The position numbers were made by a program, and so were the translations under genes. A DNA stretch of 64,000 nucleotides from Solirubrobacteraceae bacterium. GTDB lineage: Bacteria > Actinomycetota > Thermoleophilia > Solirubrobacterales > Solirubrobacteraceae. The stretch spans positions 372,001 to 436,000 of the forward strand of contig JAUJOT010000003.1 in NCBI GenBank assembly GCA_030447505.1. Direction: 5' to 3'. The notes beneath the pieces are model-generated. The model was given only the letters and a program-made list of their open reading frames with translations. It was not told the origin of the DNA and made no database searches. Positions 18,286 to 26,947 of this stretch are shown here, piece after piece; within the stretch, counting starts at the first letter, position 1; every line of letters starts with the position of its first letter.

Positions 18286-19040
18286 GCACGTTCACGTCGA
18301 ACATCCAGAAGGGCGGCGCGTTGCTCGACGACGCTCGGCGAGTCGTGGAGGTCTGGGATCTCGACCAGAACGTGAGCTGGAACCTGAGCCGTATCTCTGA
18401 GGAGAACCTCCTGGCAAAGCCGTCCCGAGCTCGGGCGGACGACGTCCTGCTGCGGGTCCTACGACCGCGGCTAGTCGAGCCCGGTCCGCAGGTGATCGCC
18501 GCCCTGAAGCAGCTGTTGCCGTCGCCGCGAGGCTTCGCCGATGCCTATTACTTCGAGGCGACTCGAGACGACGCGCTCTTGGCGGCGTTCGCCGAGGGCC
18601 CCTTGTTCGAGTGGTGGGAGCGAGGACGCATCGGAGTGGACGTCGAGTCCGTTTCCTCCTGGCTGGCTGAGCTTGCAGAACGTGGCCAGACCCCGCCGTG
18701 GACGGAGACGATCCGGACGAAGGTCGCCAGGGGCCTCCTGGCCGCGCTGCGCGATTTCGGAATCCTGACCGGTGCGGTCCGCAAGGAATTTGCCCCGCCG
18801 TCGCTCAGCATCGCCGGCTTCGGCTACGTCGCGTTCCGACTTTATGAGGAGGGGGCCTCATCGCGTGCGTTGTTCGCAAGCCCGGTCTGGCGACGGTGGC
18901 TCCTCGACGCGGCTCGCGTAACCGAGCTCTTCCACGAGGCTGAGCGCCAAGGCCTGTTGCGCTACTCCTCAGCGGGCAGCGCCGTGCGGGTCGACTGGCT
19001 GCAGGACACGTTGTCGGAGGCGGTCTGTGCCGTTGCGTAG
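18282..19040 (+). CDS. brxA: BREX protein BrxA (DUF1819 family)
   Basis: The 252-residue product starts at a GTG overlapping the brxE stop. The N-terminal FTSNIQKGGALLDDARRVVE then NLLAKPSRARADDVLLRVLR matches BrxA (DUF1819), a small helical protein resembling the RNA-binding antitermination protein NusB. BrxA is conserved in type 1 BREX and is needed for or modulates defence. The central part (ARGLLAALRDFGILTG) and the C-terminal FHEAERQGLLRYSS region agree with the family. The gene overlaps brxB by 14 bases. The position between brxE and brxB supports the call. Confidence 0.85.
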   Translation: MSTFTSNIQKGGALLDDARRVVEVWDLDQNVSWNLSRISEENLLAKPSRARADDVLLRVLRPRLVEPGPQVIAALKQLLPSPRGFADAYYFEATRDDALLAAFAEGPLFEWWERGRIGVDVESVSSWLAELAERGQTPPWTETIRTKVARGLLAALRDFGILTGAVRKEFAPPSLSIAGFGYVAFRLYEEGASSRALFASPVWRRWLLDAARVTELFHEAERQGLLRYSSAGSAVRVDWLQDTLSEAVCAVA

Positions 19041-19617
19041 CGACCTCCGCAGGATCGGTCAGCGGGTCCTCGACTTCTACGCGCGTGGGGGCGAGCCACC
19101 GTATCTCCTGTACGTGTACCCGCCCTCAGACGAATGGGCGGTGCGACGCGACCTCAAGGATCTTCAGCTCTGGCTCGAGGCTCCCGACCAAGGCGTGCGA
19201 TGTGCGGCGATTTCCCTCGCTGATCTGTTCTGGCAGGCACTCGAAGCCGAGGGCTGGATCAACGAACTCGTCAGTCAAGAGCGAGAGGCTGCCGGCGACG
19301 AGAACGGACAGCGCGAGATCTACCGATCGGTGGGCGAAATCCTGCGGGTTTCCCCATCCCTCCCGGAACGCGTCATCGCCGCGGTCGACGAACTCGGTGA
19401 CGAGCGGACCGCCGTTTTCCTGTACCGGGCCGGGGCGCTGTACCCCGCCTATCGCACCTCCACGCTGATCGACGACCTCCGGAGCCGGCTACGCCTTCCG
19501 GTCACGCTGCTCTACCCAGGCGTGATCATCGGCGACTACGGTCTGAAATTCATGGGCCGAACCGAGCCGGCGTATGGCTACCGCGCCCTCATTGTTCCCC
19601 GAGGAGACCATTCGTGA
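19027..19617 (+). CDS. brxB: BREX protein BrxB (DUF1788 family)
   Basis: The 196-residue product includes PPYLLYVYPPSDEWAVRRDL near the N-terminus, which corresponds to the DUF1788 YDP.DE...R.D region. RTAVFLYRAGALYPAYRTST and RLPVTLLYPGVIIGDYGLKF correspond to the C-terminal VFLtG.G.lyP..R...L...L......P...fyPG.y......L.. block. BrxB is an essential small BREX component of unknown activity. The start overlaps brxA and the stop overlaps the brxC start, so all three are tightly coupled. Confidence 0.88.
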   Translation: MPLRSDLRRIGQRVLDFYARGGEPPYLLYVYPPSDEWAVRRDLKDLQLWLEAPDQGVRCAAISLADLFWQALEAEGWINELVSQEREAAGDENGQREIYRSVGEILRVSPSLPERVIAAVDELGDERTAVFLYRAGALYPAYRTSTLIDDLRSRLRLPVTLLYPGVIIGDYGLKFMGRTEPAYGYRALIVPRGDHS

Positions 19618-22600
19618 AGATCAGGGAGCTGTTCCGCGGCGATATCGAGCGTCCGATCGAGACCGTGATCCACGTCGACCTCTCCGACGAGTCGATCGTG
19701 GCTCACGAGATCGAGGAGTACGTCGTCACCGAGAACATCCGAGAGCACCTCGAGGAACTCGTCGACGTCTTCGGCGATACCGCACGCAATCCCAGCGAGT
19801 CGACCAACGTCTGGGTGAGCGGATTCTTCGGCTCCGGCAAGAGCTCCTTCGCCAAAACCGTCGGCTATGCCCTGGACAACCCGCTTATCGATGGTCGCAC
19901 CGCTACCGACCGGCTTCTCGGCCGCGCCAACTCGCACAAGCTCGATGCCCTGCTGAACACCGCTCACACGCTGGTTCCGACGATCGCGGTATTCCTCGAT
20001 CTGGCCAGCGGACGAGACATGCTGCGCGAGGGCGAAAGCCTTGTGCTGCCGGTGTACCGCGGCCTCCTCAAGCGGCTTGGCTACTCATCGAACGAACTGC
20101 TGGCTGAGCTTGAGGTCACGCTCGAGGCAGAGGGTCGTCTTCAGGCCTTCGAAGCGGCCGTGCTCGAAGCGACCGACGGGCGACCGTGGGCGCAGGTCCG
20201 CGATGTCGCTCTGGCCAAGAACTACGCGAGCCGTGCGTTGCACCTCATCGACTCGGCGAACTTCCCGAGCGCGGATTCCTGGGCCAAGGCGGCCGCCGCG
20301 CCAAACATCGATCACAACTGGCTCGCCAACCGCGCTCTCGAACTCCTCGCACGACGCGGCGAGGGAGCGACGCGCCTGGTCTTCGTCGTGGACGAAGTGG
20401 GACAGTACGTCGCGCGGAGCATTCAACGCATGTTCGATCTGCAGGGCCTGGCCGAAGCGTTCCAGAAGAAGCGAGGGCCGCTCTGGCTCGTGGTGACGTC
20501 GCAGGAGCGGCTGAGTGACGTTGTCGACAGCCTCGAGTCGCGGCAGGTCGAGTACGCCCGGGTGCAGGATCGCTTCCCGCTGCGCGTTGATCTGCTCCCG
20601 AGCGACATTCACGAGGTGACCAGCCGCCGGGTACTCGACAAGACCGACGCTGGTCAATCGCTGGTCAGCGAGACCCTCGCCGCTCATCGCAATCAGCTCG
20701 GCGCCCATGTTCGGCTTGAGTCGCCGACCCGCGCGGCGGACATCGCTGAGGACCAGTTCGTGCGGCTGTACCCGCTCGTGCCTTACCAGGTGCAGCTACT
20801 GATCGATGCCGTTTCGGCACGCCGAGCTCAGGGCGGCGGCTCGCCAATGCTCGGTGGCTCGAACCGGACGATCATCAAGCTCGCGCAGCAACTCGTCATC
20901 GATCCGAGCCACGGCCTCGGGGACGACGACGTGGGGGCACTTATCACGCTTGACCGAGCTGCTCAGCTCCTTGAGGAAGCGATCCCGACGTCATGGCGTC
21001 ATGAGATCGAGCAGGTCGCTGACAAGTATGGCGACGGCGCCACCGAGACGCAGGTGATGCGGGCCGTTGCGCTGTGCTCAGACGTCCCTGCGCTTCCGCT
21101 CACCGAGGCCAATCTTGCGGTTCTTCTACACGATCGCATTGGCGGCGAGAGCCGTCGCGGAGACGTCGCAGATGCTGTCGCCGGGCTTGTCGTCGATGAT
21201 CGGCTGCGAGCCGGCGACGACGGCTATCACATCCAATCGCCGGAGCAGAAGGACTGGGAGAAGTCGCGGCGTGGGAAGGAGCCGCGCCCAGCAGACGCGA
21301 TCCGAATCCGAAAGGCACTCGTTCGTCAGGCCCTCGGGGGCTTGAGCGTTACGAAGGGACGGTCGTTCAAGGTCGAGCTGTGGGTAGAGGGCGAGAAGCT
21401 CGCCGACGGCGACGTGGCTCTCGATATCGAGGAAGCCGACGCGACACGTCGCGATCAACTTCGCGGCCAGTCGCGCGACGACACGGCCAAGAATCGGGTC
21501 AGCTGGGTCTACAGCCTCTCCGACGCTGCCTACCAGGCGATCGTCGAGTGGTACCGCAGCGATGAGATGATCAAGGCCAAGGACACGCCGTCGAAGACCG
21601 CTGCCGAGGTCGAGCTACTCGGCGAGGAACGCCAGCGGTTGGGCCGAGTCGAGCGCCAGCTGACCGACCGCCTGGCCCGCGACCTCACGAGTGGACAGGT
21701 CATCTTCCGCGGCAAGGTGGATGAGGCCCCCACCGGAACTCTCATGCAGTCAGCGCAGAAGCTGATGACCGAACGCATCAGCGAGATCTATGACCGCCTC
21801 GACAGCTTCGCCGCCCAGCTGTCCACGAAGGACGTGATGACGGTGCTTCGCACCGACGACCTCGGCACTGTCAACGAGGCGCTAACGGAGAGCGGCATAG
21901 GTCTCGTCCGTCTTACGCCCGAAGGTCATCAGTTCGCCACCGATTCTGGCCCCCTCGATGACCTGCTCAAGTTGGTCAAGAGTGAGATGAGCTTCGGGCA
22001 CGCCGTCACCGGCGCGCTACTCGCGTCGAAGCTGGCTGCTCCGCCGCGCGGGGCTCCGATCGAGGTCGCACAGGCGCTTACCGCCGCCGCGCTGCGAGCT
22101 GGCCTGTTGGAGGTCACGTACCAGGGTTCAAGGATCGGCGATCCATCAGACCATCGGCTGGAGCGGGTGTTCGGCAGGATCAGCGACTTCCGGGGATCGT
22201 CGTTTGCGCCTCCGACCGCCGGCCCGGACATCGAAACGCGAGTGCAGCTCGCGGCCAGTCTCGGGAAGCTCACTGGCACAAAACCGGCAATCGACCCCGC
22301 GGGTCTCGCGGCTGCTCTCAGGCAGTTCTTCGCTCCCGACCGCGAGGCGTGCTCCAAGATCGGCGCCGGTCTGATGGGCGCCGACCTCGCTGTCCCGGAT
22401 TCCGTCAGTCGGCTGCGGAACATCGTCTTTTCGTTTCCGCAGGCGAGCGACGCCGACGTCATCACAACCGCTGCCGGTGCATGGGTCGACCTCGTCGCGG
22501 ACCATGAGACCGTCTGCAAACTGGTGGAGACGCTGGATGACGATCTCCCGTTGGTCCGTGCGGCACGTGCGCAGATCCAAGCCGGCGGCGAGGGGCTCGG

Positions 22601-23105
22601 GTCCGAAGCTACCGCCGGTGTCGGCGAACTTGCCGATCTCCTGGCCACCGGGAACCTGCTCTCGCACCGAGGCGCAATCAAGCAGCTGACCACCAAGGTT
22701 CAAGACGCCCGACGGCATGCGGCGAGCGAGGCAGCTGCCCGCATCACCAGCAAGCTTGACCATGCGCGCGCGGCCATTCGCGCCCAGTTCGCGGAGATGG
22801 ACAGCGGCAAGGTCGATGAGGCTATGCGCCAGCTGGAACACCTAGCGCCACCCGACGAGCCGACTACCGTGCCGCTCGGCGATCTCCTCGCCCGCGCCGA
22901 GCTCGTCGAATCACGCGCAGCCAGCACCGCGCGGGTACTCGAGGAGCTTCAGGCAGCCGGCAATCTCGCGCGGATTCATGTGATGGACTTGGTGAGTGAG
23001 CCCATCACCACCGAGGAAGAGCTCGACGTCGCCCTCGGCCGCATACGTCAAGCCGCTCTCGCCGAACTGGCGCCCCCTGACCCCAAGCAGGTGCGCCTGC
23101 AATGA
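19614..23105 (+). CDS. brxC: BREX P-loop ATPase BrxC
   Basis: The 1163-residue product matches the ~1200 aa of BrxC (PglY-related) ATPases. Walker A GFFGSGKSS lies at residues 70-78 after the typical FRGDIERPIETVIHVDL N-terminus. A Walker B-like strand is seen in TRLVFVVDEVGQYVARS (~residue 260), followed by WLVVTSQERLSDVVDSLESR, an ORC/Cdc6-like sensor region. The C-terminal half is helical with coiled-coil potential (AAARITSKLDHARAAIRAQF). BrxC is required both for host methylation and for phage exclusion in type 1 systems. The GTG start overlaps the brxB stop, and the stop overlaps pglX. Confidence 0.95.
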   Translation: MKIRELFRGDIERPIETVIHVDLSDESIVAHEIEEYVVTENIREHLEELVDVFGDTARNPSESTNVWVSGFFGSGKSSFAKTVGYALDNPLIDGRTATDRLLGRANSHKLDALLNTAHTLVPTIAVFLDLASGRDMLREGESLVLPVYRGLLKRLGYSSNELLAELEVTLEAEGRLQAFEAAVLEATDGRPWAQVRDVALAKNYASRALHLIDSANFPSADSWAKAAAAPNIDHNWLANRALELLARRGEGATRLVFVVDEVGQYVARSIQRMFDLQGLAEAFQKKRGPLWLVVTSQERLSDVVDSLESRQVEYARVQDRFPLRVDLLPSDIHEVTSRRVLDKTDAGQSLVSETLAAHRNQLGAHVRLESPTRAADIAEDQFVRLYPLVPYQVQLLIDAVSARRAQGGGSPMLGGSNRTIIKLAQQLVIDPSHGLGDDDVGALITLDRAAQLLEEAIPTSWRHEIEQVADKYGDGATETQVMRAVALCSDVPALPLTEANLAVLLHDRIGGESRRGDVADAVAGLVVDDRLRAGDDGYHIQSPEQKDWEKSRRGKEPRPADAIRIRKALVRQALGGLSVTKGRSFKVELWVEGEKLADGDVALDIEEADATRRDQLRGQSRDDTAKNRVSWVYSLSDAAYQAIVEWYRSDEMIKAKDTPSKTAAEVELLGEERQRLGRVERQLTDRLARDLTSGQVIFRGKVDEAPTGTLMQSAQKLMTERISEIYDRLDSFAAQLSTKDVMTVLRTDDLGTVNEALTESGIGLVRLTPEGHQFATDSGPLDDLLKLVKSEMSFGHAVTGALLASKLAAPPRGAPIEVAQALTAAALRAGLLEVTYQGSRIGDPSDHRLERVFGRISDFRGSSFAPPTAGPDIETRVQLAASLGKLTGTKPAIDPAGLAAALRQFFAPDREACSKIGAGLMGADLAVPDSVSRLRNIVFSFPQASDADVITTAAGAWVDLVADHETVCKLVETLDDDLPLVRAARAQIQAGGEGLGSEATAGVGELADLLATGNLLSHRGAIKQLTTKVQDARRHAASEAAARITSKLDHARAAIRAQFAEMDSGKVDEAMRQLEHLAPPDEPTTVPLGDLLARAELVESRAASTARVLEELQAAGNLARIHVMDLVSEPITTEEELDVALGRIRQAALAELAPPDPKQVRLQ

Positions 23106-26100
23106 CTGTGACCACTTCACCCACCGGACTTGACTCCGCACAACGAACCCAGCTCGAGCGGCTCGTTAGTCGGGCCCGCGCGGCGCTCGAAGCCGACCTC
23201 GCCGCACAGGCCGAGGGACGCTTCGGCATACATATCGACGGGACGATCGAGGAGGAGCAAGCCCTCCCCGATGACGCGAGCGATCGGGCGACACGCCGCG
23301 ACCTCGTCGAGATCATCGACCACGTCCGATCGCTCGGAGAGTCTCAACCCGAAGCCGTCGCGCGTCTGCTCCGAGAGGCCGCGTTCACACATCTAAACCG
23401 ACTCTTGGCGATTCGGATCGCCGAAGCCATCGGCCTCTTGCCCGAATCGCTGGCGAATGGTCTACGGTCACGCGGGTTCAAGGATCTAGGCGAGATCATG
23501 CCGATCCTCGGCGACGATTACTGGGGTTACCTTCTACTCTGCGGCGACGAACTGGCAGCCGACGCGCCGGCGCTATTTGATCCCCGGAACCCGCTTCTCG
23601 CTCTAGCCCCGAGCACGCCTGCGCTCGAAGAGATCGTCGCGTTGCTGAGCAGCGCCGATGCGACCCAACTCTGGGTCGCGCCCGACACCCTGGGGTGGAC
23701 GTACCAGTTCTTCAACACATCCGACGAGCGGCGCTTGATGCGAGAGGGAGCGACAGCCCCGCGAACCTCGCGCGAACTGGCGGTTCGCAATCAGTTTTTC
23801 ACGCCGCGGTACGTCGTCGACTTCTTGGTGCAGAACACGCTCGGTCGGCGTCTGATCGAGAACGACCCGACGAGCGCCCTGCTCGGTGAGCTGCCGCTTC
23901 TCGTCGACCCACCGACCACCCCGGGCCCGCCACTCGATCTCAGCGAGAGCAGCGTGTTGGACCCGGCATGCGGAAGCGGGCACTTCCTGCTCGGCTGCTA
24001 CGACCTTCTGGAACGCGCCTGGGAGCTACGGGGCGTTCCGCCCTCCGAGTCGGCTCCAGTGATCGTTGCATCGCTCTGGGGTGTTGACATCGATCCCCGT
24101 TGCTCGCAGGTGGCATCCGCCGCCGTGGTGCTGCGAGCACGGCGCCATTGTCGAGATCTTCCGTTGCCGCGGCCAAACATCATCACCGCACGAAGCCTGC
24201 CGGCCGGACCGGCCGCGCTCCCGCACGACGGCCTCACGCCTGCAAAGCAGCGCCTTTTGGCGCGAATCCGCGAAGCGCTCGAAAGCGCGCCGCTGCTAGG
24301 CACACTCCTGAAAGCCGAGGACGCAATCGAACAAGAGATCCGTCATGCAGCGTTCGACGGCGCAGCTGCATCACTGCCGCTGACGGACGACGCCTTCAGC
24401 CAGGTCGAGACCGATCTCATGGCTCACCTCCAAGCCGTCGCTGACCAGGCTTCTTCATCTGTCGCCGAACGACTGCTCGCCGCGGAAGCCGATGACGCCC
24501 TCCGGCTACTCGACGTAGTGCGCAACCGATACGACGTCGTCCTCATGAACCCGCCTTTCGGAGAACCAGTCGCTGAGACCAAGCCCTACCTCCGCGCTGC
24601 CTACCCGTGGATCCCCACGCGCGATTACAACCTTCTCGCGGCATTCGTGGGCCGCGGTTTGGAGTTGTGTAGACCGGATGGTTATGTCGGCGCGATCACT
24701 TCCCGTGCGGGCATGTTCCTGACTACCTCCGAACGATGGCGGCGCGACATACTCCTCGGGAGCCGGATGGTGGCGCTGGCCGATCTAGGGTACGGCGTGA
24801 TGGAAGGCGCCCAGGTTGAGGCGGCCGCATACGTACTTGGCTCGACCCGACACGGCGATGACACCCTTGTGGCGATCCGGGTGTCTCGGGATGCTGAGCG
24901 CCCTTCGGCACTACGAGAGGCGGTGCTAAACGATCGAGGGGGTAGGTCTGACGAACGGATCTTCCGAGTAGCCCTAGCTGACATTGAGCGTATTCCGGGG
25001 GCCCCACTTGCATATTGGGTGGGCGGCTCGGTCCGTGCCATGTTCGTCCGCCATCGTCTGATTGGAAAGAGCTACCCCGTGCGCACCGGGCTCCAATCCG
25101 GTGGGGACGAACAGTGCATTCGCTTGTTCTGGGAGATCGATCCGCGGAGGATCGCTCGGACGCGCGCAGAGACGCTTGCTGGGCTGCGCTGGGCCCCGAT
25201 CGCAAAGGGAGGAGAGAACAATCCGTATTGGAGCGACGTCTTCCTTCTTATCGACTGGAAGAACGACGGCGAACTCGTGAAGAGTCTGCCTGGTGCAGTT
25301 GTGCGAAACTCGGACTATTACTTCCAATCCGGGTTGACATGGACTCGCCGTGCTGCCACTCTGGCCCCTCGTGTATTACCGGCAGGATGCATCATTACGA
25401 CTGAAGGTCCTAGCTGCTTTACCTCTCACGATGATGCCTTGGCCCTCGTGGGCTGGCTAAATCTGCGAGTGACGCGAAGGCTGGCGGATCTATTGACGAG
25501 CGTTGCGGAGGGGGCTATGGCTGCTGGAGGTAGCCCGAAATACGAGGTTGGCGTTGTCCAGCGTCTGCCGTGGCCAGTGGCCGATGATGGGGATCTCTCC
25601 ACAGACGTGATCTCGCTTGTCCGGCGGCTCGTCGAGATGCGGTGCCGCTTCGATGAGGGCGATGAGAGTGCACGTCGGTTCATCGCTCCTGAGCTCTGTC
25701 GGCATGGCGATGGGGGCGTCCCGGACAGGGCTAGGGCGGCCTTGACCCATCGGGAGGAGGTGAGCGCGTGTGCCATAGAAGCGAGCTACGCGCTGGAAAA
25801 TGTCTCCTACCAGCTTATCGATCTAGACGAAGAGGGTCGTCGCTTCGTTGAAACCGAATCGGGACCGCATCCAGGGGCCTACGGTGGCAACGAATGCCAA
25901 GAGGAGCGGTTCAGCGAGCTTTATGGTGGGTCGCTCCAACGACTCACCGATGCTGCTGTACACGCGCGTGGTGTATTTCGATCCCTGACTACAAAGACCG
26001 AGATCGCAAACCGACGGCTGGAGCTCGTTTGCCATGCATTGGGACTATCGGTGCGAGCGGCGGTCGCATGCCGGAAAGAACTTGGCCTCTTGCCTCCAGA

Positions 26101-26947
26101 TGAAGCGAAGCGGGGGGCCGATGACCTGTTGTCGTATCTCGTTGGGATCGCCTTCGGCCGGTGGGACGTTCGGATCGGGGGAGACCCGTCGCTGGCGCCA
26201 GCTCCACCACCGCTGTTCGATCCGGTGCCGCTGTGTCCGCCGGGCATGCTTCTCGGCACCGACGGATTCCCGGTGGGTGATGTGCCGCCGGGCTACCCGC
26301 TAGAGCTCCCGCCCGGACGCTTGTTGTTGGACGAACCGGGACATAGCTGGGATGCGGAAGCAGCGGTTCTGCTGGCGGCCGAAGCTCTCTTCGACGGCGC
26401 TCAGGACCGCGTCTCGGAAATGTTGACAATTCTGGGCCGGAAGACCTTGCGTGATCATCTACGCAGACAGTTCTTCAAGGACCACCTCTCGCGGTACTCC
26501 AAGAGCCGGCGAAAGGCGCCGATCTATTGGCCGCTCAGCGTCCCTTCGAGGAGTTGGGGCGTCTGGATCTACGCGCCGATGCTGAGCCGAGAAACGCTCT
26601 ATGCGGTCGCGAGCGAAGCCGCTCGGCGCGAGCGGCTCGCGGTTGAGGCGATCGCTCGGCTGCAGCGTGAGCAGCAGGAAGGCAATCTCGCCCGGCCAGC
26701 CCGGAAGATCGCCGAGGAGCTCGATTCCGAGGAGAAGCTATCCGAGGAGCTGCGCCGATTTCGGACCGAGGCCGAACGGATTGCCGGGCTCGGATGGAGG
26801 CCGAATCTCGATGACGGCGTCGTTCTCTGTGCTGCACCCCTCGCCGATCTCTTCCCGGCGTGGCCCGATGCAAATAAGGCCCGGGATGAGCTTCGAAACG
26901 GCGACCACGAGTGGGCCGCCGTCGCTCGATGGGCTGAGGACTTGTGA
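23102..26947 (+). CDS. pglX: BREX adenine-specific DNA methyltransferase PglX
   Basis: The product is 1281 residues. The class I SAM-binding motif DPACGSGHFLLG begins at residue 287, and the catalytic N6-adenine motif, here NPPFGEP rather than the more common NPPY, begins at residue 483. The N-terminal region (RNQFFTPRYVVDFLVQNTLG) is the helical domain common to Type IIG/PglX enzymes. The long C-terminal part (~600 residues) should hold the target-recognition region. In BREX this enzyme places N6-methyladenine at a non-palindromic site to mark self DNA. G+C and codon use fall in the middle third (about 24.7-26.1 kb), consistent with a horizontally exchanged recognition domain. Confidence 0.95.
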   Translation: MTVTTSPTGLDSAQRTQLERLVSRARAALEADLAAQAEGRFGIHIDGTIEEEQALPDDASDRATRRDLVEIIDHVRSLGESQPEAVARLLREAAFTHLNRLLAIRIAEAIGLLPESLANGLRSRGFKDLGEIMPILGDDYWGYLLLCGDELAADAPALFDPRNPLLALAPSTPALEEIVALLSSADATQLWVAPDTLGWTYQFFNTSDERRLMREGATAPRTSRELAVRNQFFTPRYVVDFLVQNTLGRRLIENDPTSALLGELPLLVDPPTTPGPPLDLSESSVLDPACGSGHFLLGCYDLLERAWELRGVPPSESAPVIVASLWGVDIDPRCSQVASAAVVLRARRHCRDLPLPRPNIITARSLPAGPAALPHDGLTPAKQRLLARIREALESAPLLGTLLKAEDAIEQEIRHAAFDGAAASLPLTDDAFSQVETDLMAHLQAVADQASSSVAERLLAAEADDALRLLDVVRNRYDVVLMNPPFGEPVAETKPYLRAAYPWIPTRDYNLLAAFVGRGLELCRPDGYVGAITSRAGMFLTTSERWRRDILLGSRMVALADLGYGVMEGAQVEAAAYVLGSTRHGDDTLVAIRVSRDAERPSALREAVLNDRGGRSDERIFRVALADIERIPGAPLAYWVGGSVRAMFVRHRLIGKSYPVRTGLQSGGDEQCIRLFWEIDPRRIARTRAETLAGLRWAPIAKGGENNPYWSDVFLLIDWKNDGELVKSLPGAVVRNSDYYFQSGLTWTRRAATLAPRVLPAGCIITTEGPSCFTSHDDALALVGWLNLRVTRRLADLLTSVAEGAMAAGGSPKYEVGVVQRLPWPVADDGDLSTDVISLVRRLVEMRCRFDEGDESARRFIAPELCRHGDGGVPDRARAALTHREEVSACAIEASYALENVSYQLIDLDEEGRRFVETESGPHPGAYGGNECQEERFSELYGGSLQRLTDAAVHARGVFRSLTTKTEIANRRLELVCHALGLSVRAAVACRKELGLLPPDEAKRGADDLLSYLVGIAFGRWDVRIGGDPSLAPAPPPLFDPVPLCPPGMLLGTDGFPVGDVPPGYPLELPPGRLLLDEPGHSWDAEAAVLLAAEALFDGAQDRVSEMLTILGRKTLRDHLRRQFFKDHLSRYSKSRRKAPIYWPLSVPSRSWGVWIYAPMLSRETLYAVASEAARRERLAVEAIARLQREQQEGNLARPARKIAEELDSEEKLSEELRRFRTEAERIAGLGWRPNLDDGVVLCAAPLADLFPAWPDANKARDELRNGDHEWAAVARWAEDL